Positions 54,934 through 64,000 of a DNA stretch of 64,000 bases are shown piece by piece. The position numbers and the translations under genes are program-made. Within the stretch, counting starts at the first letter, position 1; every line of letters begins with the position of its first letter. Source of the stretch: Sweltsa coloradensis (lineage: Eukaryota; Arthropoda; Insecta; Plecoptera; Chloroperlidae). Location: NCBI GenBank assembly GCA_024449915.1, contig JAMZAV010002227.1, positions 1 through 64,000 of the forward strand. Reading direction: 5' to 3'. The notes under the pieces are model-generated. The model was not told where the DNA came from and did not search any database. It saw nothing but the letters and a program-made list of their open reading frames with translations.

Positions 54934-55284
54934 ATGGAATTTCGTCCCCCTCAGGAACTCTCGTTCATAGGAAACATAGCAGAGAATTGGAAGAGGTGGA
55001 AGCAGAAGTATCGTTCAAAAAAAAATCGTCCAAACTTCAGGAAGTACGAAATTTATATGCAGGCCTCTGAAAAAACAGATAAATCGTCCAAACTTCAGGT
55101 TTCGATTTTATTAAATCTAATAGGGGATGAAGCACTAGGCGTGTACAATACATTCACCTATGCAGACCCTACAGACAAAGAAAAGATAGATATTGTACTT
55201 CAAAAATTTGAGGACTTTTGCAAGCCAAGAAAAAATATTGTTTTTGACAGGTACAAATTTTTCTCTAGGCTCAAGGTCCACTGA
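54934..55284 (+). CDS. gag: Gag, N-terminal part (frame broken)
   Basis: An ATG opens MEFRPPQELSFIGNIAENWK, a typical Mag-type Gag start. It continues with a capsid-like region (ILLNLIGDEALGVYNTF, then FEDFCKPRKNIVFDRYKFF). The frame stops at 55,284, but homology moves to the +1 frame between about 55,262 and 55,280. No knuckles are reached in this frame. About 12 extra residues (55,011-55,046) interrupt the usual spacing; they include a second copy of the 19 bases at 55,081-55,099. Confidence 0.85.
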   Translation: MEFRPPQELSFIGNIAENWKRWKQKYRSKKNRPNFRKYEIYMQASEKTDKSSKLQVSILLNLIGDEALGVYNTFTYADPTDKEKIDIVLQKFEDFCKPRKNIVFDRYKFFSRLKVH

Positions 55285-57616
55285 AACAGTTGATGCATTT
55301 GTGACAGAATTAAAACATCTGGCATCGACCTGTGAATTTGAATCCCAAACTGAAAGCCTAATCAGAGATAGAATAGTGCTAGGGATATTGGACAAAGCTG
55401 TCCAGGAAAGGTTACTGAGAGAACCTGACCTAGGCCTAGAAAAAGCCATTAACTTTTGTAGAGCAAATGAAACAAGTAAAGCACAAATGAAAGAGTTGCA
55501 GGGGGAAACTACAAATGCAATTCAAAAGAAGAAGGTAGCCCTACAACCCTCAAAATACAAAACCAAATTCAAAAATCATAGTACCACTAAAGATACAGAA
55601 AAACTTGACATAAAAGAGAAGAAGACATGCTATAGGTGTGGGAAAATACACAAATTTAAAGAGTGTCCTGCCTATGGTAAAACTTGTTCAAAATGCGATA
55701 GGCCTAACCATTTCTCAAAAATGTGTAAAATGCAACGTGTCCAATCCGTGGAACAAAACCAAACTTCAGAAGAAGACGAAGAATTTGTCTTGGAAATTAA
55801 AGAACATGGTCCTACCAACCCTCAAGTGAATAATATTGAGTGGAGAGAAACAATTAAGATTCAAGGTGTAGACATATCTTTTAAATTAGATACCGGTTCG
55901 GAAGTCAACATAATTCCGGACGATTGTCTAAAAAGTATGTCAAAACAACCAAAACTACACAGTGCAACTAGAACCATAACATCCTATACAAGCCATAAAA
56001 TAGCAGTGAAGGGAGTGACAAAGTTCATGTGTAAAACCAAACAAGGGGAAGCAGAGATAGAATTCTACATCTCAGAAGGAAAAACCCAACCAATTCTTGG
56101 TATTACTGCATTAGAAAAGTTAGGACTTGTGGCTAGAATACACACTACAAGTGCAACAGGAGAAGTCTCCAACATGCAGGGTAGAACAAATGCCATGAAG
56201 ATAGTAAACAACTATGAAAATGTTTTCAATGGTTTAGGTAAACTAAATAAAGAATACAAAATAAAGCTGAGTGAAGATGCACAACCTAAAATAGTGGCAG
56301 CAAGAAAAATACCTTTATCTATTAAAGATAAGGTAATAAAAGAAATCAAGAAAATGGAAAAGCAAGGTATCCTAAAAAAAGTAGAAGAACCTACAAAATG
56401 GGTAAATCCTATTGCGATTGTAAAAAAGCCTAACGGAAATGTCCGAATATGTATGGATCCTCGAGAACTAAATAAATACATCCAAAGGGAACACTATCAA
56501 ATACCGACATCAGACACAATCTTCGCAGAGCTACAAGGAGCAAAAGTATTCTCAGTACTAGATGCTTCTACAGCATTCTGGCAACTGCCCCTGGACGAAG
56601 AGAGCTCAAAATTGTGTACCATAGCCACACCTAAGGGACGGTACCGCTTCACCAGGCTCCCCTATGGTATCAACAGTGCCGCTGAAGTCTGGCAAAAAGC
56701 AATGCACGAGGCGTTTGAAGGTATAGAAGGAATTCTTATATACATCGACGATTTACTTGTGTATGGAAAAGATATCGAAGAACATGATGCTCGTTTGGAG
56801 AAAGTATTGGAAAGAGCTCAAGAAAAGAACCTGAGATTCTCAAGAGAAAAGTTAAAAATAGCAGTGACTGAAGTAGACTACATTGGTCACACAATAAATG
56901 AACATGGAATAGCAGTAGACTATAAGAAAGTCCAGGCTATTTCCTGTTTTGCAACACCTAAAACTAAACAAGAACTGCAACGTTTTCTCGGTATGATAAC
57001 TTACCTGACACCGTTTATTCCAAACATGTCAGAAAAGACTAGTCCTCTACGGCGTCTTCTAAGCATGAAGAATGAATGGGTGTGGGAAGCACCAGAACAA
57101 AAGGCATTCGAAGATCTAAAAACTTTGGTAACAAAAGCCCCAGTTCTTGCCTACTTCGACCAATCAAAGAAAACAGTAGTATCAGCTGATGCAAGCCAGT
57201 ATGGTGTGGGAGGAGTAATCATGCAAGAAGGAAAACCAGTTGCGTACACCTCTGCAGTACTCACTGACACTCAACAGAGATGGTCCCAAATAGAAAAAGA
57301 GTTATTAGCAATTGTCAATGCCTGTGAAAGATTTTACTACTATGTCTATGGGATTGAGTTTGTTGTCGAAACAGATCACAAGCCTCTACTTGGCATCATG
57401 AAGAAACCGATTGAAAGTCTGTCTCCACGTCTGCAAAGATTGGTAATGCGTCTTCTTAGATATAACGTTACTCTGCAGTACGTCCCAGGAAAACAGATGT
57501 ATGTCGCAGATGCGCTGTCACGACAACCTGACGACAAGAACTACGTGAACACCGACTACCTTGAAGGAGAAGCGGGACAGTTCATTCGCTCATCAGTGCA
57601 ACAGATGACAAAATAG
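55193..57616 (+). CDS. pol: Gag C-terminus, protease, reverse transcriptase, RNase H
   Basis: The open frame is 807 codons; homology starts near codon 27, so the ATG at 55,193 is not a real start. Two CCHC-type knuckles lie at 146-178 (CYRCGKIHKFKEC, CSKCDRPNHFSKMC). The protease has the DTGSE active site at 233-237 and ILGITALEKLG later. The RT spans about 390-570 with MDPRELNK, the FSVLDASTAFWQ strand and the catalytic YIDD at 517-520. RNase H runs from about 660 (SADAS) through TDHKPL (727-732) to ADALSR (772-777). It stops at TAG just before the integrase frame. Confidence 0.92.
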   Translation: MYFKNLRTFASQEKILFLTGTNFSLGSRSTETVDAFVTELKHLASTCEFESQTESLIRDRIVLGILDKAVQERLLREPDLGLEKAINFCRANETSKAQMKELQGETTNAIQKKKVALQPSKYKTKFKNHSTTKDTEKLDIKEKKTCYRCGKIHKFKECPAYGKTCSKCDRPNHFSKMCKMQRVQSVEQNQTSEEDEEFVLEIKEHGPTNPQVNNIEWRETIKIQGVDISFKLDTGSEVNIIPDDCLKSMSKQPKLHSATRTITSYTSHKIAVKGVTKFMCKTKQGEAEIEFYISEGKTQPILGITALEKLGLVARIHTTSATGEVSNMQGRTNAMKIVNNYENVFNGLGKLNKEYKIKLSEDAQPKIVAARKIPLSIKDKVIKEIKKMEKQGILKKVEEPTKWVNPIAIVKKPNGNVRICMDPRELNKYIQREHYQIPTSDTIFAELQGAKVFSVLDASTAFWQLPLDEESSKLCTIATPKGRYRFTRLPYGINSAAEVWQKAMHEAFEGIEGILIYIDDLLVYGKDIEEHDARLEKVLERAQEKNLRFSREKLKIAVTEVDYIGHTINEHGIAVDYKKVQAISCFATPKTKQELQRFLGMITYLTPFIPNMSEKTSPLRRLLSMKNEWVWEAPEQKAFEDLKTLVTKAPVLAYFDQSKKTVVSADASQYGVGGVIMQEGKPVAYTSAVLTDTQQRWSQIEKELLAIVNACERFYYYVYGIEFVVETDHKPLLGIMKKPIESLSPRLQRLVMRLLRYNVTLQYVPGKQMYVADALSRQPDDKNYVNTDYLEGEAGQFIRSSVQQMTK

Positions 57617-57621
57617 AACTA

Positions 57622-58644
57622 ATGAAGAACGAAACTGAAAAGGATCCCGTTCTCAGTGCTCTGAAGATGTTATGTAAGGAAGGCTGGCCAAAACACAGGT
57701 CACAAGTACCTGAAGAAGTACGACCATATTGGCAAAATCAAGATGGAATACACGAATCAAATGGTCTGATGTACATCAACAATCGAATCATCATTCCATC
57801 AAGTCAACGAAAAGAGACATTGCAGAAAATTCACTCATCACATCAAGGTGTAATATCAAGCAAAAACAAAGTGAAAGATTCTCTATATTGGCCTGGCATG
57901 ATGCACGACATCGAAACCATTGTTAGTCAATGTCCAGTATGTCAAGGATACTCGCGAGCCAATCAGACACAGCCCTTAACACCGCATCCAATTCCTAAGC
58001 TGCCCTGGGAAAAGCTGGGTATTGATTTTCTGCATGTAAACAGTCAAGACTATCTGGTCCTCGTAGATTACCATTCGAAATTCATAGAAGTAAAATTGCT
58101 TGGAAGCAAAACTGCTCGAGCGGTAATTTATGCTCTTAAAAACATCTTCCGTACTCACGGTATACCCCGGGAATTATTTTCGGATAATGGACCCCCTTTT
58201 GAATCAACAGAATACGACAAGTTTCTGAAAGATTATGATATACAGAAAGTAACGTCAAGCCCTCTGTACCCCAAATCCAACGGGATGGTAGAACGAGCAA
58301 TTCAAACAGTTGAAGCCTTATTAGTAAAAGCGTACAAATCAAATGAAGATCTACACCTGGCAATATTGGAATACAACAACACCCCGAAAGCAAATCTTCC
58401 AGCACCATCAGAATTACTAATGGGTCGACGTCTCAGAACAACTGTAACAGCTACTACAAAAACATTGATGCCAAAATTCAAAACTAACAAAACCCTTCAA
58501 ATCCTAAAAGAAAACCAGAACAAGCAAAAGAAGAACTCTGATGCAAAATCCAAACAACTTAAACCTTTGAAGAACGGTCAAGATATAATAATTCAAAAAG
58601 CAACAAGGAAATGGATACCAGGTCAAGTAATCGAAAGGGTATAA
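57622..58644 (+). CDS. pol: Integrase (separate frame)
   Basis: The zinc-binding HHCC module has H71, H74, C104 and C107. The catalytic DDE core is D125 (LGIDFLH), D188 (FSDNGPPF) and E224 (GMVERA), with the canonical 35-residue spacing between the last two. GPY-like sequence (WIPGQVIERV) is reached before the stop. The frame is shifted -1 relative to the RT frame, and the switch must occur within about 20 bases of 57,610. No classic slippery heptamer is seen there. Confidence 0.9.
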   Translation: MKNETEKDPVLSALKMLCKEGWPKHRSQVPEEVRPYWQNQDGIHESNGLMYINNRIIIPSSQRKETLQKIHSSHQGVISSKNKVKDSLYWPGMMHDIETIVSQCPVCQGYSRANQTQPLTPHPIPKLPWEKLGIDFLHVNSQDYLVLVDYHSKFIEVKLLGSKTARAVIYALKNIFRTHGIPRELFSDNGPPFESTEYDKFLKDYDIQKVTSSPLYPKSNGMVERAIQTVEALLVKAYKSNEDLHLAILEYNNTPKANLPAPSELLMGRRLRTTVTATTKTLMPKFKTNKTLQILKENQNKQKKNSDAKSKQLKPLKNGQDIIIQKATRKWIPGQVIERV

Positions 58645-58860
58645 AACACCAAATTCGTATCGAGTAAAGACAACAGAAGGAAGCACACTACGTCGGAACC
58701 GCATTCATCTCCGTCCAAGAAACACTCCAGAAGTACCGGTATGCCCACATCCTCCTACTCCTTTACTTTTTCAACCAAATCCTGTAAGAATGGAAACTCC
58801 AGAAATTGAACCCTTCAGACTTACCTCACCAAAAAAAATCACATACCAATTCCTGTACTG
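58643..58860 (+). CDS. pol: Integrase C-terminal tail (third frame break)
   Basis: In the +1 frame after the integrase stop, coding-like sequence continues: TPNSYRVKTTEGSTLRRNR, then a proline-rich tail with PHPPTPLLFQP, to TGA near 58,860. Charged RRNRxHLR motifs usually close Ty3/gypsy integrases, so the stop at 58,642-58,644 is probably caused by a one-base indel. Confidence 0.7.
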
Positions 58861-59206
58861 AACCGTTCTGAAGTAACTTTACAGAAGAATCCTCCAGCTA
58901 GCAGCCCGCAGGATGTCAGAGCTGACCGAAACACCACAAGAAGTGGACGAGTAGTCAAGGTTCCACTCCGTTTCCAAGAGGAATGACAAGTTACAAGATG
59001 AGAAGATCAGTTAAGAGTTAAAAGTCACATCAATAATCATATATATAATTAAGTATTTAGTAACGATTAATAATTTTGTTAGTAGTAGTAGTTATTCTTT
59101 ATTGTAGCAGTTGGCTATTTTCAACATAATAACAGTAATAATAACAGATTTGAATCTAGATAATTTCATTACTAGTTAAAATAATATGACAATAATTAAC
59201 CTTTAT

Positions 59207-59237
59207 AAAAAAAAAAAAAAAAAAAAAAAAAGGGGCA
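59207..59237 (+). promoter_or_regulatory. Polypurine tract
   Basis: A run of about 25 A is followed by GGGGCA immediately before the 3' LTR. The A-run length is uncertain in any assembly. Confidence 0.8.
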
Positions 59238-59469
59238 TGTCACATATGTGCACTCTCTAAAGTGTTGGTCAACCTGCGAAAGTAAGTTAATATGTTCTCA
59301 GAGTTGTGGCGCGACAGTTGGCACCACTTGACTAGAGCCTAGGAATATAAAATGTCTAACTTGAATATAAAGTGATAATAAACTTATGATTGAAGCTTAT
59401 TACGTGAGTACACACTTCTTATTATCCTTATCTATATCCTACATAACAATGTAGATAAAATATGTAACA
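59238..59469 (+). repeat. 3' LTR
   Basis: Base-for-base identical to the 5' LTR over 232 positions in my reading; followed by the AAATA target duplication. Confidence 0.92.
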
Positions 59470-59474
59470 AAATA

Positions 59475-60259
59475 TATTTAGGTAAGCTTACATTACTAGC
59501 CTATAGCTAGGGCATATTCTACAAGATTGAAGTACCTATTCTAGGCCTTTGCTTTAGTCTGGGGTATGTAGCCCAGTTTTGGTAATATTACTAATCCATT
59601 ACCAACTATTTTATTAATTCTACTTGCCTACAGTTATTGTAGTACTGTGGCATATTATTATGCTAATGCCATTTTTTTTCATTACTACATCTAGGCCCTA
59701 GGCCTACTTGTGGCTATGCTAGGCCCAGGCCTAGGCTAGGCTAGGCCTTGCGGCTTAATGAATAATCCTGCCTACCTACCTAGAGGTGTTCAGACTAAAA
59801 GTTACTAATTTGGCAGAGTAGGTCCGCCCTACATAGGCTTAATTAGTTTCAATTTCATAGTTTTACATTGATTTCATTTCAAAGTTTCCACTTAGTAGAT
59901 TGATTCAGTGAACATTATTTCTGACCAGTTCCACGGAACTTTTTATACGCAGACCCATGAATTGATTTCGGTAGTTCCAAGCAAGGTTTAACCATTTTCT
60001 TTTCTGGTTTTAGATTTAATTTACTACTAGGCCTAAACCTAGGCTACCTGCTTTTCTCATTCATTCTAGGCTTTAGGCTGACAAGATGTTTCCTGCCCAA
60101 GTTTTATTATGGCTAGGCCTACTTATTTAGTTTTTATCAGTAATTAAGTCCAATTACTCAACATTAGGAAAATGTTTTGATATTGTCTACTAAATATTTT
60201 ATCCAAGCCTACTTATTTCATCAGATTGTTTTATTTCCTGATTGTCAGAGTTATTAAAC
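59475..60259. other. Gene-free DNA rich in TAGGCCTA motifs
   Basis: Dense AGGCCTAGG and GGCTAGGC strings at 59,500-59,760 and 60,030-60,130 continue the composition seen left of the retrotransposon. Confidence 0.5.
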
Positions 60260-63200
60260 TGCCTTGTCTTTGTACCTTAAATCAAATCATGTTCTGTTTG
60301 CTGTGGTCTTGGTTCTGTCTGCGTATGTTGGGGTTTTCAAAAATCTGTTCCGATGGCCCGGGGTAATGTGTCGTCGCGGGGTGAAGAGGACGTCCCCGGA
60401 CATCACCTCGACATTTTCCATTGACCGTTCGAGTCCTCTCCGCGCCCCCAACTTCGGATTCGCTGTCGTCGGCCACAAAATTTGGGGTTCATCTGCGGCA
60501 CAGGACGTCACGTTGGACTAGATTCGCCCCCTCTGGTTTCCTCAGGTCCCAGATTGCTATGTAATAAAAAAAAAACAGTTAATTATCCTATGTTACGTGC
60601 CTATGGAATGGGGGGTTTTGTTTAAATTTTTTCATCCTTTTTTTTTTAAATTTGTTTGGGAGCGTATTTATTTTTGGGCTTCGCTCTCCCTCTTTGTCAA
60701 GTAACTGCTCGAGCGCTAGTGGGGTTTATCTCGTCCTTTTTTATTAGATTATACTGTTTAGGTGGTCTATTCTGCGCTGCAAGACTGATATTTCCGTCGA
60801 GTAAATGAAATGGGGCTCGAATTTACATGGTTTTGCATTTGAAAAAGGAAACAGTTTAAATCGTTAGGTGATAATAGAAATTTGGCTGCATGGGTAATTT
60901 TCCCGGTTCCAGATACAGTTCCGTTCGCCCTGTGGAATGTCGACCCCAGTCGACATCGGCCCAGCTTGACTGCCGAGGGACGCTGAACACCCATGCTGAT
61001 CGACCCGGTGTCCGAACCACCGTGGACAAAACCCCCGGGGGGAGCACCCCGATACACAGCCTGTGCCCCGCTTCTTTCAGTCCGAGGAAAATGAAAGTTC
61101 GCACAAATCCGCTCTATACGTTAAATTGCTAGATCCGCTGGACAAAGACATTATAGGGGCTCTTTTGAATTTTAAGAATTCAGACATGGTTAATAAACTA
61201 GGTTTGTCTTCTCTGTATTGCCAAATAATCTTTTGAATTTTCATTTTATACCAAAACCTACTTCTTCAAGATAGGGCAGTGTTTATTTGGATAATCAAGC
61301 AACGTCACTATTTTAGGGGTTTTATTTTAAGGGAATACCGTTCCCTAGGGGTGGCTATTGCTTTTCCCTTGGCAATATCGTAGTAGCGTGACCTGGTCGT
61401 AATGTACCAGTTTGAGCTGGACATCTTGTGGTAGTTTAAGAACATCCTTGCAAGATTTTTGATAAATTCCCCAGGATTGAGAAAATCGAACTCAACCCCT
61501 GCCACTGGACGTTACATCCAAAAGCTTTTTGTATCCATCAACTGCTGTTTTATATAGATAAGAGTCCCTCTAATTTTCTGACAGAGTATCACTTGTTTAT
61601 ATTACGATATGTTTTTTTTAGTTCCTAAAATGCGGTCAGTGTCTAAACCTAGCTCGCCAGCTCAAAATCCCCCCTTTAATAGTCAGCTCCCTGTTTAATG
61701 TCTTGACTTTGGGGGTTTTACCTGTAATCTCCCTTTCATTACTGTAGCTCCTCCGCGATCTGGGTGTTTGCGGTTTTGTCGCCTTTTACTGTTTAAACCT
61801 TATCGTTAGTGTCACTCACTTCGTCAGTTTCCCGTACCGAATAAAATCTAATAGCTTCCCCCCTGCACATCAGGCCCTTTTATCTCGCGTTTGGGTAACA
61901 GCTGTTTAAAGCATAATTTTCGTAAACGATTTCCCCTAAATTTCCCAAATTAAACCCGGGGAAAGTTCCATTTTTTACTGATCTCGCAAAACGAGTCAAA
62001 TTGGCTTGTAGGTGAGGTATTTTTCTAAAACGTACCTTTGGGTCCATTCGACTGTAGCTCTTAAATTTCATAATTTGGGGTGTATTCCGTTAGGTCTAGT
62101 CTGGGCTTATCGTCCCCATCCCCCGTGAACGTACTCCCCTTGTCTTGTTACCAACCCCTGATTCAATTCTTGTGTTTCCCCTCCCACGAACGCTGCCAAG
62201 GGGGCCCGCCTGGAACAAATACGTTGATATTGGTATTTCTTCGGTTACGAGGGGAATACGCTAGTTAACTTTTGCGTCCCGCCGCTTGTCTTCCCTTTCA
62301 CCGTGAAAATGTGAAATTTCCACAAATTCCGTAGCCCTATTTGCTACCACATCTCACTCTCCCTTTTTTTTTTCACTTGGGCCCATAACCCGCATAAACC
62401 GTCCGAGATTGATTAAACTTGTATGAAAAAAAACAAAAATTTATGGCATGGTACTGAGTTGCCATCAAAATATTAATCAAAAATGCTTATTCTTATTTTT
62501 TTTTTTTTTATTCGCAGAACCAAAATTTTTAGTACTTAAAACTTATACATTTGGCTTGCTGTTAAATCCGGTCGCAGACTGTACGGTGTAGACGGTTCCG
62601 GTGTGGCGGGCAGCTTGTGGCGGTGTGGCCCAGTTTCCCGCGTTACTTGTATTTTCCAAAATCTTCGTCCTGTACTACAGCGCTCCTTCGCGTCCTCATA
62701 GTCAAAACCTGGGGTTAAGGGACCATACTAGTGGGTTTCCCCCCCTTCGGTTGTTTTTACTTTTTCTTCTTTTGGTTAACTTTTGCATTTCCCCAAAAAA
62801 CGTTTTCCGTTTTTTGGTCCTCAATGCCTTGGGCATTGCGGATAGATCTTGACTTTATTTGGGGTCCTTTTTTCCTGTTTTTCCCTTTTCTCTACAGGGG
62901 TTCCCGCGCGGGTACTTGCTTTCTCGTATCCAAACATCGGGGACTGTGCCCCTTTTTCCAATTTTTTTTTGGTTCCTTTTTTTCTTTTTGAGTTTCTTCT
63001 TTTTCCCCGCGACTCCCCCGCCTCGATGACTTTTTCCTTTTCCCCTTTTTACCTTTTCTTCCGGCCCCTATGTTTTTGACGACGCTTGACGTTGAAGACC
63101 CTTTTACTACATTTTGTTTTAAAGGGTTTTTGGTGGATTTAAAATCTTTTTCGGGGGGGCCCTCAATACTTTCTCCCGTGGGTTTTCAACTCCGGGTTTT

Positions 63201-64000
63201 ACTTTTTTCCCGGGGTGCCTACGTTTTTTTGCCAAACAGGGGCTCTTTTTTTCCCCCCCGTTGACTGTCTCCTAATTTTTTGGGTCCACCCCCTTTTCTG
63301 TTTGATTCTTTTTTATTTCCCCCATTCCCTTTTTTGCGGTGTCCTACGCTTTAGGTCGACCTTTGGGTTTTCTCGGGTTCGACCTTCATTTTGCAATTTT
63401 TTATGTTATTTGCGTGTATAACTGTTCTTTTCCGTTAATAGTTTTAGTTTATAGTTTCGTTGCTTAACTTTTGAACGATTTGTAGGGTCCCTTGAATCGC
63501 GGGGACAGTTTCTTGCATACGCCTTTTTTTGCTGTTTGCGTAGTACACCATACGCCTACTTTACGACCTTTTGCTTCGCTTTTTGATCGTGTATTTTTTT
63601 TGCGAATCGCGAAAAGCGGGTTATTTTGCCGTACTATTTTTATATGCTTTTTTAGTCTGCAGCGAGTTTTTTGTTGCTGCTCAGACTCCTTTCCTTCCAA
63701 ATTTTGGTTCTGCTCTGGAACGGAATTTGATTTCTTTCCGTGTAGAAGGAAGTGTGGGCTATCCCCGGTGACTCGTTTGCGTAGTGCGGTAAGCCATCAG
63801 GGCGTATGGACAAATCGCCCACGTTCTTGTCCTTTTTACATATTGCGCTACTTCCCCGATAGTACGATGGATTTTCTAGACTCCGTTAGAAGCGGTGGAG
63901 GCGTTGCTGATTGATTTATTTTAATAATCGGATGTCTCTTGCATTAGTGGAACAAACTTTGGGCCTTGTGGGTCAACAATAACGCGGGGCCCCATCCTTT
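60260..64000. other. Compositionally aberrant right edge, no supported gene
   Basis: From about 60.3 kb the sequence turns to T-runs alternating with CCCC and GGGG blocks, loses the TAGGCCTA motif and matches no repeat family in the window. Open frames up to 140 codons occur (for example 63,492-63,914), but they are rich in F, P, S and C, overlap in several frames and show no domain. It may be a poorly resolved contig end or foreign sequence. Confidence 0.45.

Larger units (their letters stand above)
54567..59469 (+). mobile_element. Full-length Mag/SURL-like Ty3/gypsy LTR retrotransposon
   Basis: A 4,903-bp element with two 232-bp LTRs (TG...CA ends) that are identical by eye, flanked by AAATA on both sides (54,562-54,566 and 59,470-59,474). 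A primer site, gag, protease, RT, RNase H, integrase and a polypurine tract follow in Ty3/gypsy order. The paired CCHC knuckles and gag style place it near the Mag clade, to which sea urchin SURL belongs. Identical LTRs indicate recent insertion. Three frame breaks interrupt the coding region, so as sequenced it is not a single intact gag-pol. Confidence 0.93.

Noticed and set aside
60264..61132. GC-rich open frames as exons of the gene starting at 52,831
   Set aside because: No acceptor and donor pair with matching phase, and frames are open on both strands.
63492..63914. 140-codon open frame near the right edge
   Set aside because: Overlapping frames are open too, composition is F/C/R-rich and no domain is seen; the sequence itself is suspect.

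Overview
This is eukaryotic, intron-rich, AT-rich DNA from an animal, most likely a marine invertebrate deuterostome such as an echinoderm or hemichordate. The guess rests on spliced exons of metazoan domain types, a Mag/SURL-like Ty3/gypsy element, heavy use of the palindrome TAGGCCTA, and dense small DNA transposons. No bacterial-style operons, rRNA genes or CRISPR arrays are present.

Genes. The clearest host gene runs left to right from about 5.16 to 26.10 kb. Six exons with consistent phases encode the C-terminal half of a NYN ribonuclease domain (MARF1/limkain-like), an RRM-like domain and a short acidic/basic tail ending in a stop codon. Its 5' exons lie outside the window or in poor sequence at the left edge. 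One exon carries a frame break. A weaker two-exon model starts at 52,831, and a possible first exon of a small secreted or membrane peptide lies at 31,244-31,360. A lone SGNH-hydrolase-like ORF at 41.5-42.2 kb (minus) is probably of retrotransposon origin.

Mobile DNA dominates. At 54,567-59,469 there is a complete Mag-type Ty3/gypsy retrotransposon with two identical 232-bp LTRs, a 5-bp target duplication, a tRNA-Leu-type primer site and a polypurine tract, but three breaks of reading frame. Scattered through 0.7-45.6 kb are three families (called A, B and C here) of non-autonomous rolling-circle elements of Helentron/Helitron2 type, all ending in a hairpin plus CTAG followed by T. Other elements include hAT, TTAA-site and Harbinger-like MITEs, long foldback elements, tRNA-derived SINEs, and multi-level nests in which target duplications or empty sites can be read.

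Large repeats. A 13-copy array with a period near 232 bp (31.3-34.3 kb), with higher-order structure, recurs as three copies at 39.9-40.6 kb. A roughly 6-kb inverted repeat (44.36-50.36 kb) holds a Ty3/gypsy reverse-transcriptase fragment at its centre. Its right arm is split by a GC-richer 1.2-kb segment carrying three repeated hairpin modules whose stems covary; this is the best candidate for an undescribed structured element. A 669-bp near-perfect palindrome lies at 5.79-6.45 kb.

Sequence quality. The first ~1.7 kb and the last ~3.7 kb have odd homopolymers and composition and look like poorly resolved assembly edges. Together with indels in otherwise intact coding sequence, this suggests that some frame breaks are assembly errors.
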